NCBI GenBank assembly: GCA_964036665.1
Contig: OZ038526.1
Span: 32,054,001-32,118,000, forward strand
Direction: 5' to 3'
Length of the DNA stretch: 64,000 nucleotides
Origin: Gordius sp. MW1
Taxonomy: Eukaryota > Nematomorpha > Gordioida > Gordea > Gordiidae
Position numbers and translations under genes: made by a program. The notes beneath the pieces were generated by a model, which was not told the DNA's origin, did no database searches, and saw nothing but the letters and a program-made list of their open reading frames with translations. Below, piece after piece: positions 13,401 through 26,151 of the stretch; positions within the stretch are counted from its first letter, which is position 1, and each line of letters begins with the position of its first letter.

Positions 13401-13927
13401 TTATATATAACAGTGATGTTTCATATTACCTACCCCAAGAGTTTAGAGAATTAATATGGCTTTAATATATACAATATTATTTCTCTCTCAAATCATCTAG
13501 AAAAATATTTATCCCAAAAAAGACAAATAACTGTATACCAAGCATATCACACTTATAAGGTTTAGGGTTTTTCTTTCCTTTTTTTAAATTTATCCTAGCC
13601 TCTTTAGAGTTCTTTACGAATTTATTAAAAGCACCGTTGAATTTCGAGCCCCATATCCATATATCTATACCATAATCATAACATTATACCCAATAACTTA
13701 ATTACAAAGTAAAGAAACTGTTAAGTAATGAGAAACTTTAATGTAGAAGGAAATACTCTAGAGCTCCCTCGACATCCTTTAGACCGAAAGCACTGTGGGC
13801 TTAAATTCTAGTAATCATCCTATCCCGCCTAAACTTTGATCTTGCGAGTCGGACTATACTTAAATTGTTCGGACTAATCAGCCCCCCCCCCTCCCCACAG
13901 CCCTTAATTAAACTTCTTTAGACATTA

Positions 13928-14316
13928 TTGGTATACGCCTACTGGTACTATTATCTCGGCTCACACCCCTCCCAAGTAATCAGCAACGTCAACCTCTGGA
14001 CCCTTTGTAAAATCCCTCCCATTAAAAACGTAATAATTTCTCGGAAATGGAACTTCCTGGCACATCAGTCTAGACGCAGTGGTATTAACATATGTCTAAG
14101 TTCTATTTTTTGGAGACCCCCGCAATTAGGAACCCTCAAATGCAGAGGAAGCTGGATTTATCAAACCTTTCAGCAACTCAGGTCCCTCAACCACGATTGG
14201 AATTCACTCCTCCCTATAATGCAGGACAGGACGGAGTGGAAAACCTTCTCTTCGTCCCACTTTCCCAAGTCGTACCCTCCCGTGACGAGATAAATACTAA
14301 TTTCCGTCCTACCTAG
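13928..14316 (+). other. G+C-richer open segment of unknown nature
   Basis: Two overlapping open frames (13928-14293 and 14092-14316) run through a stretch much richer in G+C than its surroundings, as the exons in this window are. The second starts at an ATG (14092) and ends TAG; its product contains PRLEFTPPYNAG and FVPLSQVVPSRDEI. I recognise no family, and no convincing splice site links it to either neighbouring gene. The rest of 13400-14797 shows no feature beyond the GFUS 3' flank. It could be an orphan exon, a small gene or transposon debris. Confidence 0.2.
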
Positions 14317-14583
14317 CGCCACATCCCGATCACTCTGTCAAGAGAATATCGTATTCATTTTAATATATATATATATTGACTACTAACCTACTAACAATTG
14401 AACACGTAACCTCTGGTTATCGTGGCCCGAGATGCACCGCATAGGTGTCAGATGGGACTCAATCTTAGCTTGCCGATTTAAAGAACGTTTTCTCCAATCC
14501 TTATGGCCTAAGCTCATGATTCAATTTTAATGGATGAAGGTTTAAAATATGGAAAATAAAATTAATTCCAACCAAATATTATA

Positions 14584-14589
14584 TTTATT
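14584..14589 (-). terminator. Candidate poly(A) signal of GFUS
   Basis: AATAAA on the minus strand, 209 nt downstream of the GFUS stop codon. Confidence 0.4.
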
Positions 14590-14797
14590 TATCACAAATA
14601 GCCCCACCATTCAACGAAAAGCACCGAGTACATAATAAACTTATAATAACGTATTTCGCATTTACGACATTTGAGCTAAAAATTAAAATATAAATTATAT
14701 TCCGCCGAGATGGGTATCCATGGATAACAAATTTGGCCTTAAACCCCGGTGTCCATTTAAAACGATTTTGAAATAATTCCTAGGATTGGTTGACCGA

Positions 14798-17521
<2,724 letters not shown>

Positions 17522-17959
17522 TTCAATTTTTTCACACCTGTGTACGTTTAAATTTGTTTATGTTCGCTTGTAAATACGGTACATTACATTAAATTGACTA
17601 ATAGCTAGTACCAAGTCAAACGTTCTCAAGTCAAACGTTATAAAACACCTAAAAATAACTAAAAATAATTAAAACAAACTAAAAATTTCTATAAAAATTA
17701 TGATATAAGCTTTTAATTTAGGTAGATCTGAAGGTTTCATACATAATTAGGGTTCTCTATAATAGGGGTAGGTAGTTATTTTTAGGTGTTTTATAACGTT
17801 TGACCCTGAAAACGTTTGACCCCGATTCAATTAGTCTATGTAAGTTTCTCAATTAATTCAAGTCATTCATATATTGACTGATCCATATAAATTATACACA
17901 TGAAGTGTATCTTCTCGTTGCAAGTAAAATGGTGGCTAATTAAGTTAGAATTTTTTTCG

Positions 17960-18303
17960 TGGCCAGTGGCGTGGCTAGCTATTTACACTTTCTTTTTTTT
18001 TGAGGGTGGGATGGGCCGATTTCATATTTAAGTGGGGAGGGAAAGGGCGGATTTTTTTCCTTCAACTTGTTAACTTTCTTTGGTAAAAAAAACAAAAAAA
18101 AATATGCTAATAATTGCTATTATTTACATTATGATTCTTTTATAAAGAAGCAGTTGACATGGGCGTAGCCAGGTTTGGATTTGAGGGGGGGGGGCGGACA
18201 AGACGTTTAAAAGTTCAATTAAAGAGGGGCAAAAAATAAAATTACAAATTTTTGAGGGTTTTTGCAATGAAAAAATATCTTTGCCCTGCCCCCTGGTGTT
18301 TAG
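17960..18303. mobile_element. Two degenerate GGCGTAGCCAG-family fragments
   Basis: A degraded piece (about 17960-18060, starting near AGTGGCGTGGCTAGC) is followed by a second at 18158 beginning CATGGGCGTAGCCAGG. The second breaks off at CTGCCCCCTGG, where the CTCGTCTCG element begins. Confidence 0.55.
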
Positions 18304-19710
18304 ATCTCGTCTCTGCCTCGAAAGCAAAATCTCGTCTCGGGAGCGATTAGTGAAATCTCCATCACGTATCTTCTCGGCTTAGAAAAATCTCGTCTCGGTG
18401 AGAATTCTCGTCTCGACTTTTCAAAATAATTATACTATATATTTTTTTTTTCTGGTTCTTATAAATTAATATATAAGATATAAATTGGTCATAATGGAAC
18501 CAATTTTTTATCTCAAACGCCAAAACACAAGCTAGATGAGTAACTTAAGGTAGGAAGCATTAATATAGGTGCTATATACTACTTGACTCGAAGGTAAAAA
18601 GTTGCTAATATTTCCTGGCTAAGGCTCAATAAAAGGATAAAGTTTAATAATATCATCATATTTTTACATAATGAATTCATTGAGATCTTATATAATAACG
18701 TTAAAATAATAACAAAAATGCGAGAGTAAACTTTTAAAAATGTTATCATTATTTATAACAAGTAATTATCTGAACATTGCAAATACAATAAAATAGGCAT
18801 TATTGTTGAAAGAACATAAAAGTTTTCAGATACGTTAATTGCACATATATAATTTATTTTAAGTTATTAAATATAAAATTTAAACAATTCTATTATAATG
18901 TGACATAGAGGTCTGCATGGGCCGGGCCAGCCCGCAGGCCCAGACACCTTCAAAAACAATATTTCAGCAGGCACAGGTCGCCGGTGTGCTCATAAAATCT
19001 CTAGCCATTGCTGCTAGATCGGGATAATTATTTTTGTTAATCAACTTATATACTATATACAATTATTTAGTCATTTTTAACGAATATGTCGATATATAAT
19101 AGCTGTTAAATGCTGAGATTTTCTAAAGCATCTGGGTTGGCTGAAAAAAAATTTGGGCAGTTTAATTCCTTATTAACTTGAGTAGTTAAAATTATAGTAA
19201 TCCTTATGATGATAACGTTTAAGATGTCGTTGAAGACCCAAGTATTGCTATCAGTCTTACTGCTTTAAAGCACAATTTAAAGTTCCCCATTTTATTTGAA
19301 TCTTCCTTGTACACTATGAAATTTATGAGCAGCTTCTTTTTTGAGTTGGATAATGAACTTGTTGCGCATAAACTTATTATAGGTCTAAAATTTTATATTA
19401 TATAATAATGCTATACATATAAGTAATAAATACATAATTATTGTTCACATACCCTAAAAACCACTAATACTATGTTGATTGAATAAGATTATATTACAAA
19501 TTTGAAATTTGCGCGAAGCGGATAATTAGGTTCGTAAGTAATTTAGTATCAAATGTTTCAAATCATATTAATTTGCATTTAATATCCTAAATGTATATCT
19601 CATTAAATAAAAATTTTTAATAAGCTAAATTAAGTCTCAATAATTTTTTTTATAAGTAAATTTTTTATTAAATGAAACTATAAAAAACTATAAAAATCAT
19701 ATGCGAGGTA

Positions 19711-21290
19711 AGCTTTCGTCCGTTGGTACAAAAGGTCACCACGGCCTGCATTGCAAATTTAATAAGGCCCGATTTCTATGGCACTGTTAACGCTCTTTTA
19801 CAGAAGACATCCAATAAGGCGGGCTTTCCCTCCCAATTGGAGACTAATGGTCTTTGTCTGGGGACAAGAAGAGACCTGATGGACAGACCCTCATCCCAGG
19901 GTTTCTTTCAAAAAAAATGCTCCGGGGGGTATTTTCAACTTCCGGGGGGGGGGGGGGGTAAAAATTTTTTTAATTGGTAAACCATTTTGTATAATATTTA
20001 CTGATTTTTATTGGTGACTAGGTGAACCCGGCAAACGTTGTCTTGCCATTTACCCGGGTCTATTAGCAGAATATATATCATCTTATAGATAAAATTCAAT
20101 AGATTAAGAATATTGGTTAGTGTTTATTATGCAAAGATTTTTAAACAATTAAAGAGGGTCCAAGGCCCAGGCCCACCCAAGAGAGAAAACCTGGCCCCAT
20201 GCCCCCCCCAAGGGAAAAATCTTTGGCCCCCTGGCCCTTCAAACAATTTTTTATAATTTTTTGTAATTAAGAAACAATATCATAATTATAATATTTGTTT
20301 CTGAATAAAACTATTAATTCTCAACTTAATAATGTCCGAAGAATTGAGATATATCAACATTTATTGGCACTTTGTTAAAAGTATTTTAGTTTTATTCCTT
20401 ATTTAACGCCCAAAAAATTACAATATTAGATTTTTTAATTTATTTAGCCACGCAGGAGGGGACACGACCGTCCTATAATAATAATAATTGACGTGAAAAA
20501 TAAGCAAAAAAATGACTTTGATACTCAAAGTTTCAAATCGTAAAAACAGCACATGCTTACATTTTCACACTACAAACGTTAGATACGCAGTACATCATGA
20601 GGTTCAGTTTGATTGACATTTTATTAAACGTCAAAACGTATAAAACAAACTCGATCGAAAACTACTGGACCGATTTGGCTGGAAAAAATCTTAAACCATG
20701 CTCCGGAGTGTCAGGACAAAACTGTGAAATTTTGAGCCAAATCGGTCTGGTAGTTTTCCAAAATTGGTGGCGGCATACACACACACAAACATACACACAA
20801 ACATACATACATAGTTTCATTTTTATATATAAGATATATAAATGGATACATACACGCATAATCATTAAATAATTTATGACTTCATGATGGAACTTGAGTT
20901 CATGCTTCCTTCAATCAAAACTCTCCGGGACCCCCCCCCCCCCGGGTTCCCCCCTGAAAGAAACCCTGGCCTCATCCCATGGGCAAAAGGGCTATGCCTA
21001 GCTTGGGACTACACTGGTCTAGACGCCTTTGCTCCCTCAAACCAAAACAAAGACCCCCTTGTTGATTCTGAAAGATTAAAGTCCCCTAAATACGCAGAAC
21101 TTAATTCCACACTGCTTTTCTCCCCTATAGTGACCACTACCCTTACAACAATAGGTCCTAAACCCAAGCCCTTCTGGAAGAATTGGGACGCCGTATAGCT
21201 GCCAATACCCTTGAAAATAGGGAAACTTTTTTCATTAAACAGAAAATCGGAATCATTATTTGTCATTTCAACGCTATCGCAATTTTCAAA
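19711..21290 (+). pseudogene. Reverse-transcriptase-like retroelement pseudogene, split by a hAT-like insertion
   Basis: The 5' piece (19711-19896) encodes, with stops and shifts, a stretch ending KRPDGQTLI. The 3' piece (about 20970-21290) encodes WAKGLCLAWDYTGLDAFAPS and ends in a FFIKQKIGI-like motif. This is a retroelement RT-associated fragment commonly found in invertebrate genomes. The coding sense resumes in the same domain after the intervening 1.07 kb element. It has no start, no complete domain and several stops, so it is dead. The family name is inferred from recognised motifs, not from a search. Confidence 0.65.
19897..20969. mobile_element. hAT-like nonautonomous element with 8-bp TSD, nested in the RT pseudogene
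   Basis: The left end is CAGGGTTTCTTTCA and the right end is its complement TGAAAGAAACCCTGG. CCTCATCC occurs on both sides (19889-19896 and 20970-20977), an exact 8-bp duplication. The interior is noncoding. It holds an inner foldback (ACTACTGGACCGATTTGGCT near 20660, matched in reverse near 20750) and an ACAC/ATAC microsatellite at 20775-20812. Long G and C runs lie just inside both ends. Confidence 0.8.
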
Positions 21291-21744
21291 TGTTTACCTC
21301 GCATATGATTTTTATAGTCTCAATAATTAAAAATAAAAATTAAAGCCGAGATCTCGCTGATAAAATCTCGCCTCGAAGTAAAAATTCTCGTCTCGATCTC
21401 GACTCAAGACAATGGTAACCGACAAACTTAAAATGCAGTGCCATGAGCTTTTATTTCTAAAGATTAATGCTTCGACAACGCTAATACAATTTACGTTAGG
21501 AAACTAACCATTTTGTCCACGCCATATGCATGAATACGCCCAAGATTCGTGCGTATGTTTCTAACTACGGTCGTTTCATGGCCAATCGCCGTCGATGGGC
21601 ATGACATCGCAGCACGTGTTTTCTGCCAAAAATTTAAATAAATGATTAATCTCATTGTTAAGCATAAGGTCTTTGGTTTTGTGCGTTGGTGGATGTAATC
21701 TATGGGATGGCAAAGAGAGGTGTACTGCATGCCCATATACACAT

Positions 21745-22500
21745 TTGGCTACCTAACTAGATCGCCTCCAAACGAAATCGACGATTTAATATGTGCTGAA
21801 ATATCTGATATTAAACTAGGATTTTTACAAAATTGTTACAAAGAATATGGATGCGTGATATATGGTAAAGGCACAAAGTAATATCCTCGAGGCTTGGTAT
21901 GCAACACAATTACTGGCAGTAATGGATATCATTTGTACATAAGAAGATCAACTAAAAATTGTAGTGACATGGTACTTATTCAACTTCGCGGTGAGGTAAC
22001 CGCTGGGCCGTTCCATATTGTCCTCTGCTATCAAAATTATGCAAAGTACACATCAATGTTGAATATTGTAATTCGGTTAACAAAGGTAGTGGTATGACAG
22101 TTTTTAATGTTCAATCAGATATCAGTGCCTATACAGCGAGTCTTCACATCGATGATATCGCTTAGGATCAGGCTGTAAGGCTATATGGCGTATTCTGTTT
22201 CATGTACGCAGTCCTGCTATGGTTCCTTTACCTTTACATCTAGAAAATGGGCAACGCGTTTATTCTACAAATGCAAATGTCAACAAAATAGCCTTAAATT
22301 CCCCAGATACAATGATAATAGCGTTCTTCAAGCTATGTCAACACGATGATTTTGCGCAAAAGCTGCAATATTGCGAAGTGCCTACGTCTTGCACCTGGAA
22401 TTTGCGCAGCATGCTATAGGCCGACTATACACTATTCATCTCAATCAAGATGAGTGTTTCTTTCTTCGCATGACGTCCCTGGCCCAACGTGTTTCTAGCA
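21745..22500 (+). pseudogene. Decayed Helitron replication-initiator (Rep) fragment
   Basis: Pieces of a Helitron-like N-terminal/Rep protein are readable in order across frames. They are PNEIDDLICAEISD (from about 21760), a YPRG...NGYHLYIRRS stretch (about 21885-21950), CKVHINVEYCNSV (about 22035-22080), LPLHLENGQRVYSTNANVNK (about 22225) and GRLYTIHLNQDECFFLR (about 22420-22470). Stops and frameshifts separate them. The helicase part is not seen. 21490-21740 has an open frame on the other strand that I cannot assign. Confidence 0.7.
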
Positions 22501-22771
22501 GTTAAAAGTGGTCAAACTCCAAAATCATGATAGTTTTAAACAAAACTATACAACAGAAAGCTAGGACGTCCTGCACAAACGACGCACACTACATCTATCG
22601 CCCGTGCAATGTGAAAAATACACTAGGGTTGGCGCCTGACTCACAATGAAGGCGATGAAAGAAATTAATTGTGGAAAGAATGCGAATAATGTGCTGGAAT
22701 GTGGTTACGTTGACGGGTAAAAAACAATCAATTGCTTGAAAGACTGCTTATTAAATAAGATCTTACTAGTG

Positions 22772-24390
22772 TTTCGATCTCGTCTCGAAAGCAAAATCTA
22801 TTCTCGTCTCGGGTGCGATTATGAGAATCTCGAGTCTCGGGTTAGAAAAATCTCGATCTCGACGAGAATTCTCGGCATGTCTCAACATTAGGAAAAATTT
22901 AATACTATATAAATTTTTTCTTTATTATATATATGAAGAAAATTTAAGATGGCTAATGGTTTTTTTTAATCTTATGAATTTTTTTATTATCGCTTGTGCT
23001 ACTTTACTGTACATTACCATTTTTTATATTATATATCTGTTTTTGTAATGTTTATATTTTCAAATAAACTTTAATAATGTAAAAAATAATTATTATAATT
23101 ATTATAGAGATTGTACACTACGTTACTAAATTGTATTGAATTACTTGACTATTATTAAAAATAACGGTCTCTATAGTATGGGCACATTATAAAAATATTA
23201 GATTTATAAATCTAATCTGTCTCCCACGACATGCAAAAATAGTTCAATTAATACATGTATTTCAAAATTTTAGACCCACTTAATTACGGGTTTATTTATT
23301 TTTAATTAATTGCTTATTGGAACTGGCTGCGACTTTTATTGATCATTGACTAAAATAACTAGACTTTTTATATCTATGTTTAAAACATTTGATATAACTC
23401 TTATCGATTTGTTTCTAAAAAATTTATTGCATTTTCATTATTATTATATTGTCATAGAAACCACAAAGGTGCGTATGGATTCTTCTCTCATTATTTATAA
23501 TATAAGTAATTAATTGCACATATTACAAAGTTGTAATTAAATTAATAGTTGCTAAACAAAATAAATATTTTGAGGTTTCAATAAATTCCATCTATGTAAT
23601 TTTATAACAAATACCTTTACATTCAAAATTAAACCATTTATTATAGTGTAAATCATATTATATCATGTTCAAATTAATTCGCCACAATATATATATTTAC
23701 TAATAAAGCTTAGGCTGCTTATATGTTATGTTTTGCAAAATTATAACATTTACAAAAAATTACATTGACTAGAATGCACCTGCCAACCCTACCATTATAA
23801 TGTAATGGCTAAATAAATGCATAATGTGACTTGTAGCTTGAAAATTGAGAGGTGTGCCAATCTAAATCTTGGCAGACTCATGATTAAACTTGAAATTAAT
23901 CGTTCGGCAGGCACAGAAATTGCAGGGGGCTCAAAGAATCTTTAGCCAAATCTATATAAGTAAGTTTAATTAACAATTAAGAATAGTCACATATAACAGA
24001 ATGATGTAACTGCTGCGAAATTTTAAGATGTTTTAGTAATATTACTACTTCAGAATTCATGTTTGTATGTTATTATACTAATGCTCAGGATATAAATATG
24101 TAATAAATATATTAATTAATTATTAAAAAGCCCTAAGGGCCACAGCGAAAATTCTACGCGGATATATGTTTAAGATTGGTTAAACTTTGGTGTGCAAAAT
24201 ATATATTATTAAAGGAACCCTAATTATATGAATTTATAATCAATTTTAAATGTAGATCCTACAATATGAACTAAATTTAGTATATATGATTATGATGGCT
24301 AATAAGAGAATTTTTAGGCGAAATCTCGTGCTCGACTATAAATTCGCGTTTCGTCTCGAGTTAAATTCTCGTCTTGATCTGGACTCATTC
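22772..24390 (+). mobile_element. CTCGTCTCG-ended element, copy 2
   Basis: Opens with CGATCTCGTCTCGAAAGCAA and GTCTCGGGTGCGATTATGAG, matching the left end of copy 1. Closes near 24320-24390 with AAATCTCGTGCTCGAC and TCGTCTTGATCTGGACTCA. The 1.4 kb between is A+T-rich, without coding potential. It contains GCACCTGCCAACCC, which is also found reversed in copy 3 (GGGTTGGCAGGTGC near 37880). Confidence 0.6.
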
Positions 24391-26151
24391 TTGTACCCAG
24401 ACGTGATCAAAGTATTCCTCGGTTTTTCTGCATCACTAGGTTTTACCCAAAATTTATCATAGAATATGGATTTTTTAAATATTTCTGATATTAAATTTTG
24501 TATATGTGATGATAAGAGGCTTAGCCCCTTATTTTTTATAGTTTACATTTTGCTTATAAAGTGATATTGATAAAAGTGTTTATGTCGTTTTATTCTGAGC
24601 TATAGAAATTAGGCTCTGACTAGGAGATCAAAGGAGCCGACAGAATAAATTCATAGATGAACTCAACTTAGGACAAAGAAATTAAACCAAAAGGACCGTA
24701 TATTGTTTACACACATTTATAAGATGCACCTAGGGTTAGGGTTAATAGTGTCAGGTGGTGTCAGGATTTAGGCTAAGTTAAAATTAATTGTGCGACGTTA
24801 ACCCTTGTTGATTTAATGTGCTTAGATGACTTTTTAGTACATTAATTTTGATACTTTAGAATTCGGTTTATTGTTTCCAGAATATTGACAGTTTATTTCT
24901 AAAATAGCGTTTTTATAAAGAAATGAGGATAAAGTCAATCAAGGTTTTGGCGAAGGGGAGGGGAATAATAACATTTGTTTAGGTTCAATAAAATTTTTAT
25001 GTGTGTGTATGTTTTAGAATTTATTATATATGTGTGTTTAGGGTTCGTAGACGAGATCTTTTTTTATTTATTAAAGTTATTTTATTATATGGGGTTTTTT
25101 CCGAGCACACGCAGATGGTGCGCCTTTGGTTCATAACAGATCCTTTCTATCTTTAAGACATCCTCAACTGTCATGTTAGCGTCACGCGTGTGTGGGCCCC
25201 GGATGTGGATCGTACAATTGTAGGTAGCCGCAACAGTTTGGGGGTGGGGGAGAAATGATATACCACGTTAAGGGGGAAAGGGAATCATAATGCCAATCGA
25301 CGAGGGGAAAATGGGAAGGGATACACCACAAATAATATTTTTGTCTAAATCGTGAACTAGTAATTGCATTTTGCTGCATTTAACGAGCTATTGCTGACAA
25401 GCTAACAATTACTTCCTTTAAAAAAAGGCTCTGGTATTTATTACTTTTTTGAATTACAAATTCAATTTATTAAATATAATTTGCATAGGGGTCTAAAACT
25501 AGGTTGGAATACCCTATGAGGTTGAAAGATAAGAGCCCTAGGGCTCTTATCGAGTGTATTTGTCGAAGCAAGAATTCTCATTTTTAAAGTATAATCATAG
25601 AATTCTCAAATTTTATCCAATTATCTTTAAGATGTATTGTCTTTAAGTATATTTATAATTTATCGTTTAAGACTATAGAGTGTAAAGCTATTGGTCTATT
25701 TGGTAGGTATCATCCTTGTTTTTTATACTCTTATCAAGGTTGGTATATTAATTTGGGTGCTTTTCATGTGATTTATATCCTGAACCATATTAAAAACGTA
25801 CATATAAAGTTTATAAGGGATAAAATTTGAATTTAAAATTAAGTTTCACCTATTGAAACAGATAAGAATCAAAAATAGATAGAATAATAATTAAATAATT
25901 AATCATAAATTTAAAGATGGAAAATATAATTCAATTGCAAAACATTTTAATTATTATATTATTAAAAAAAAGTTATACAAATTTAGTAATAATAACTTTT
26001 ATCTAGTTAAATTTGCTTGGCTTTTTATTTTAAGAATTGTGGTAGATAGCAAGCTAATATTTTATGTATTTCTTAATTTTTTTAAATTTTACAATTCAAT
26101 TTAGTTGTTGCATGCGGAGTATTACAATTCATATCGATTATTTTTTCTATT
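24391..26151. other. Intergenic DNA, no gene seen
   Basis: A+T-rich sequence with a G+C-richer island at 25120-25330 (GTGTGGGCCCCGGATGTGG, GGGGGTGGGGGAG). No conserved frame and no long repeat is recognised. It is the upstream region of RPP30. TAGGGTTAGGGTTA occurs once near 24728. Confidence 0.4.

Larger units (their letters stand above)
19687..21318. repeat. 24-bp inverted repeats bracketing the RT pseudogene
   Basis: ACTATAAAAATCATATGCGA with GGT(A) at 19687-19710 is repeated in reverse complement at 21295-21318. The RT-like sequence occupies the space between, as if cargo of an element with these termini. Confidence 0.6.
18305..21412 (+). mobile_element. CTCGTCTCG-ended element, copy 1, with nested insertions
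   Basis: The left end is a run of CTCGTCTC and GTCTCGG words (18305-18415). The right end has ATCTCGCTGATAAAATCTCG and TTCTCGTCTCGATCTCGACT (21345-21412). The same pair of ends brackets 22772-24390, and a third set lies reversed at 38475-38605. The A+T-rich interior of copy 1 is interrupted by the reverse-transcriptase pseudogene at 19711-21290. No transposase of its own is visible. It may be a nonautonomous element or a recombinogenic repeat. Confidence 0.55.

Noticed and set aside
20597-20872. Overlapping frames on both strands near the ACAC microsatellite
   Set aside because: They read through the inner foldback and microsatellite of the hAT-like element.
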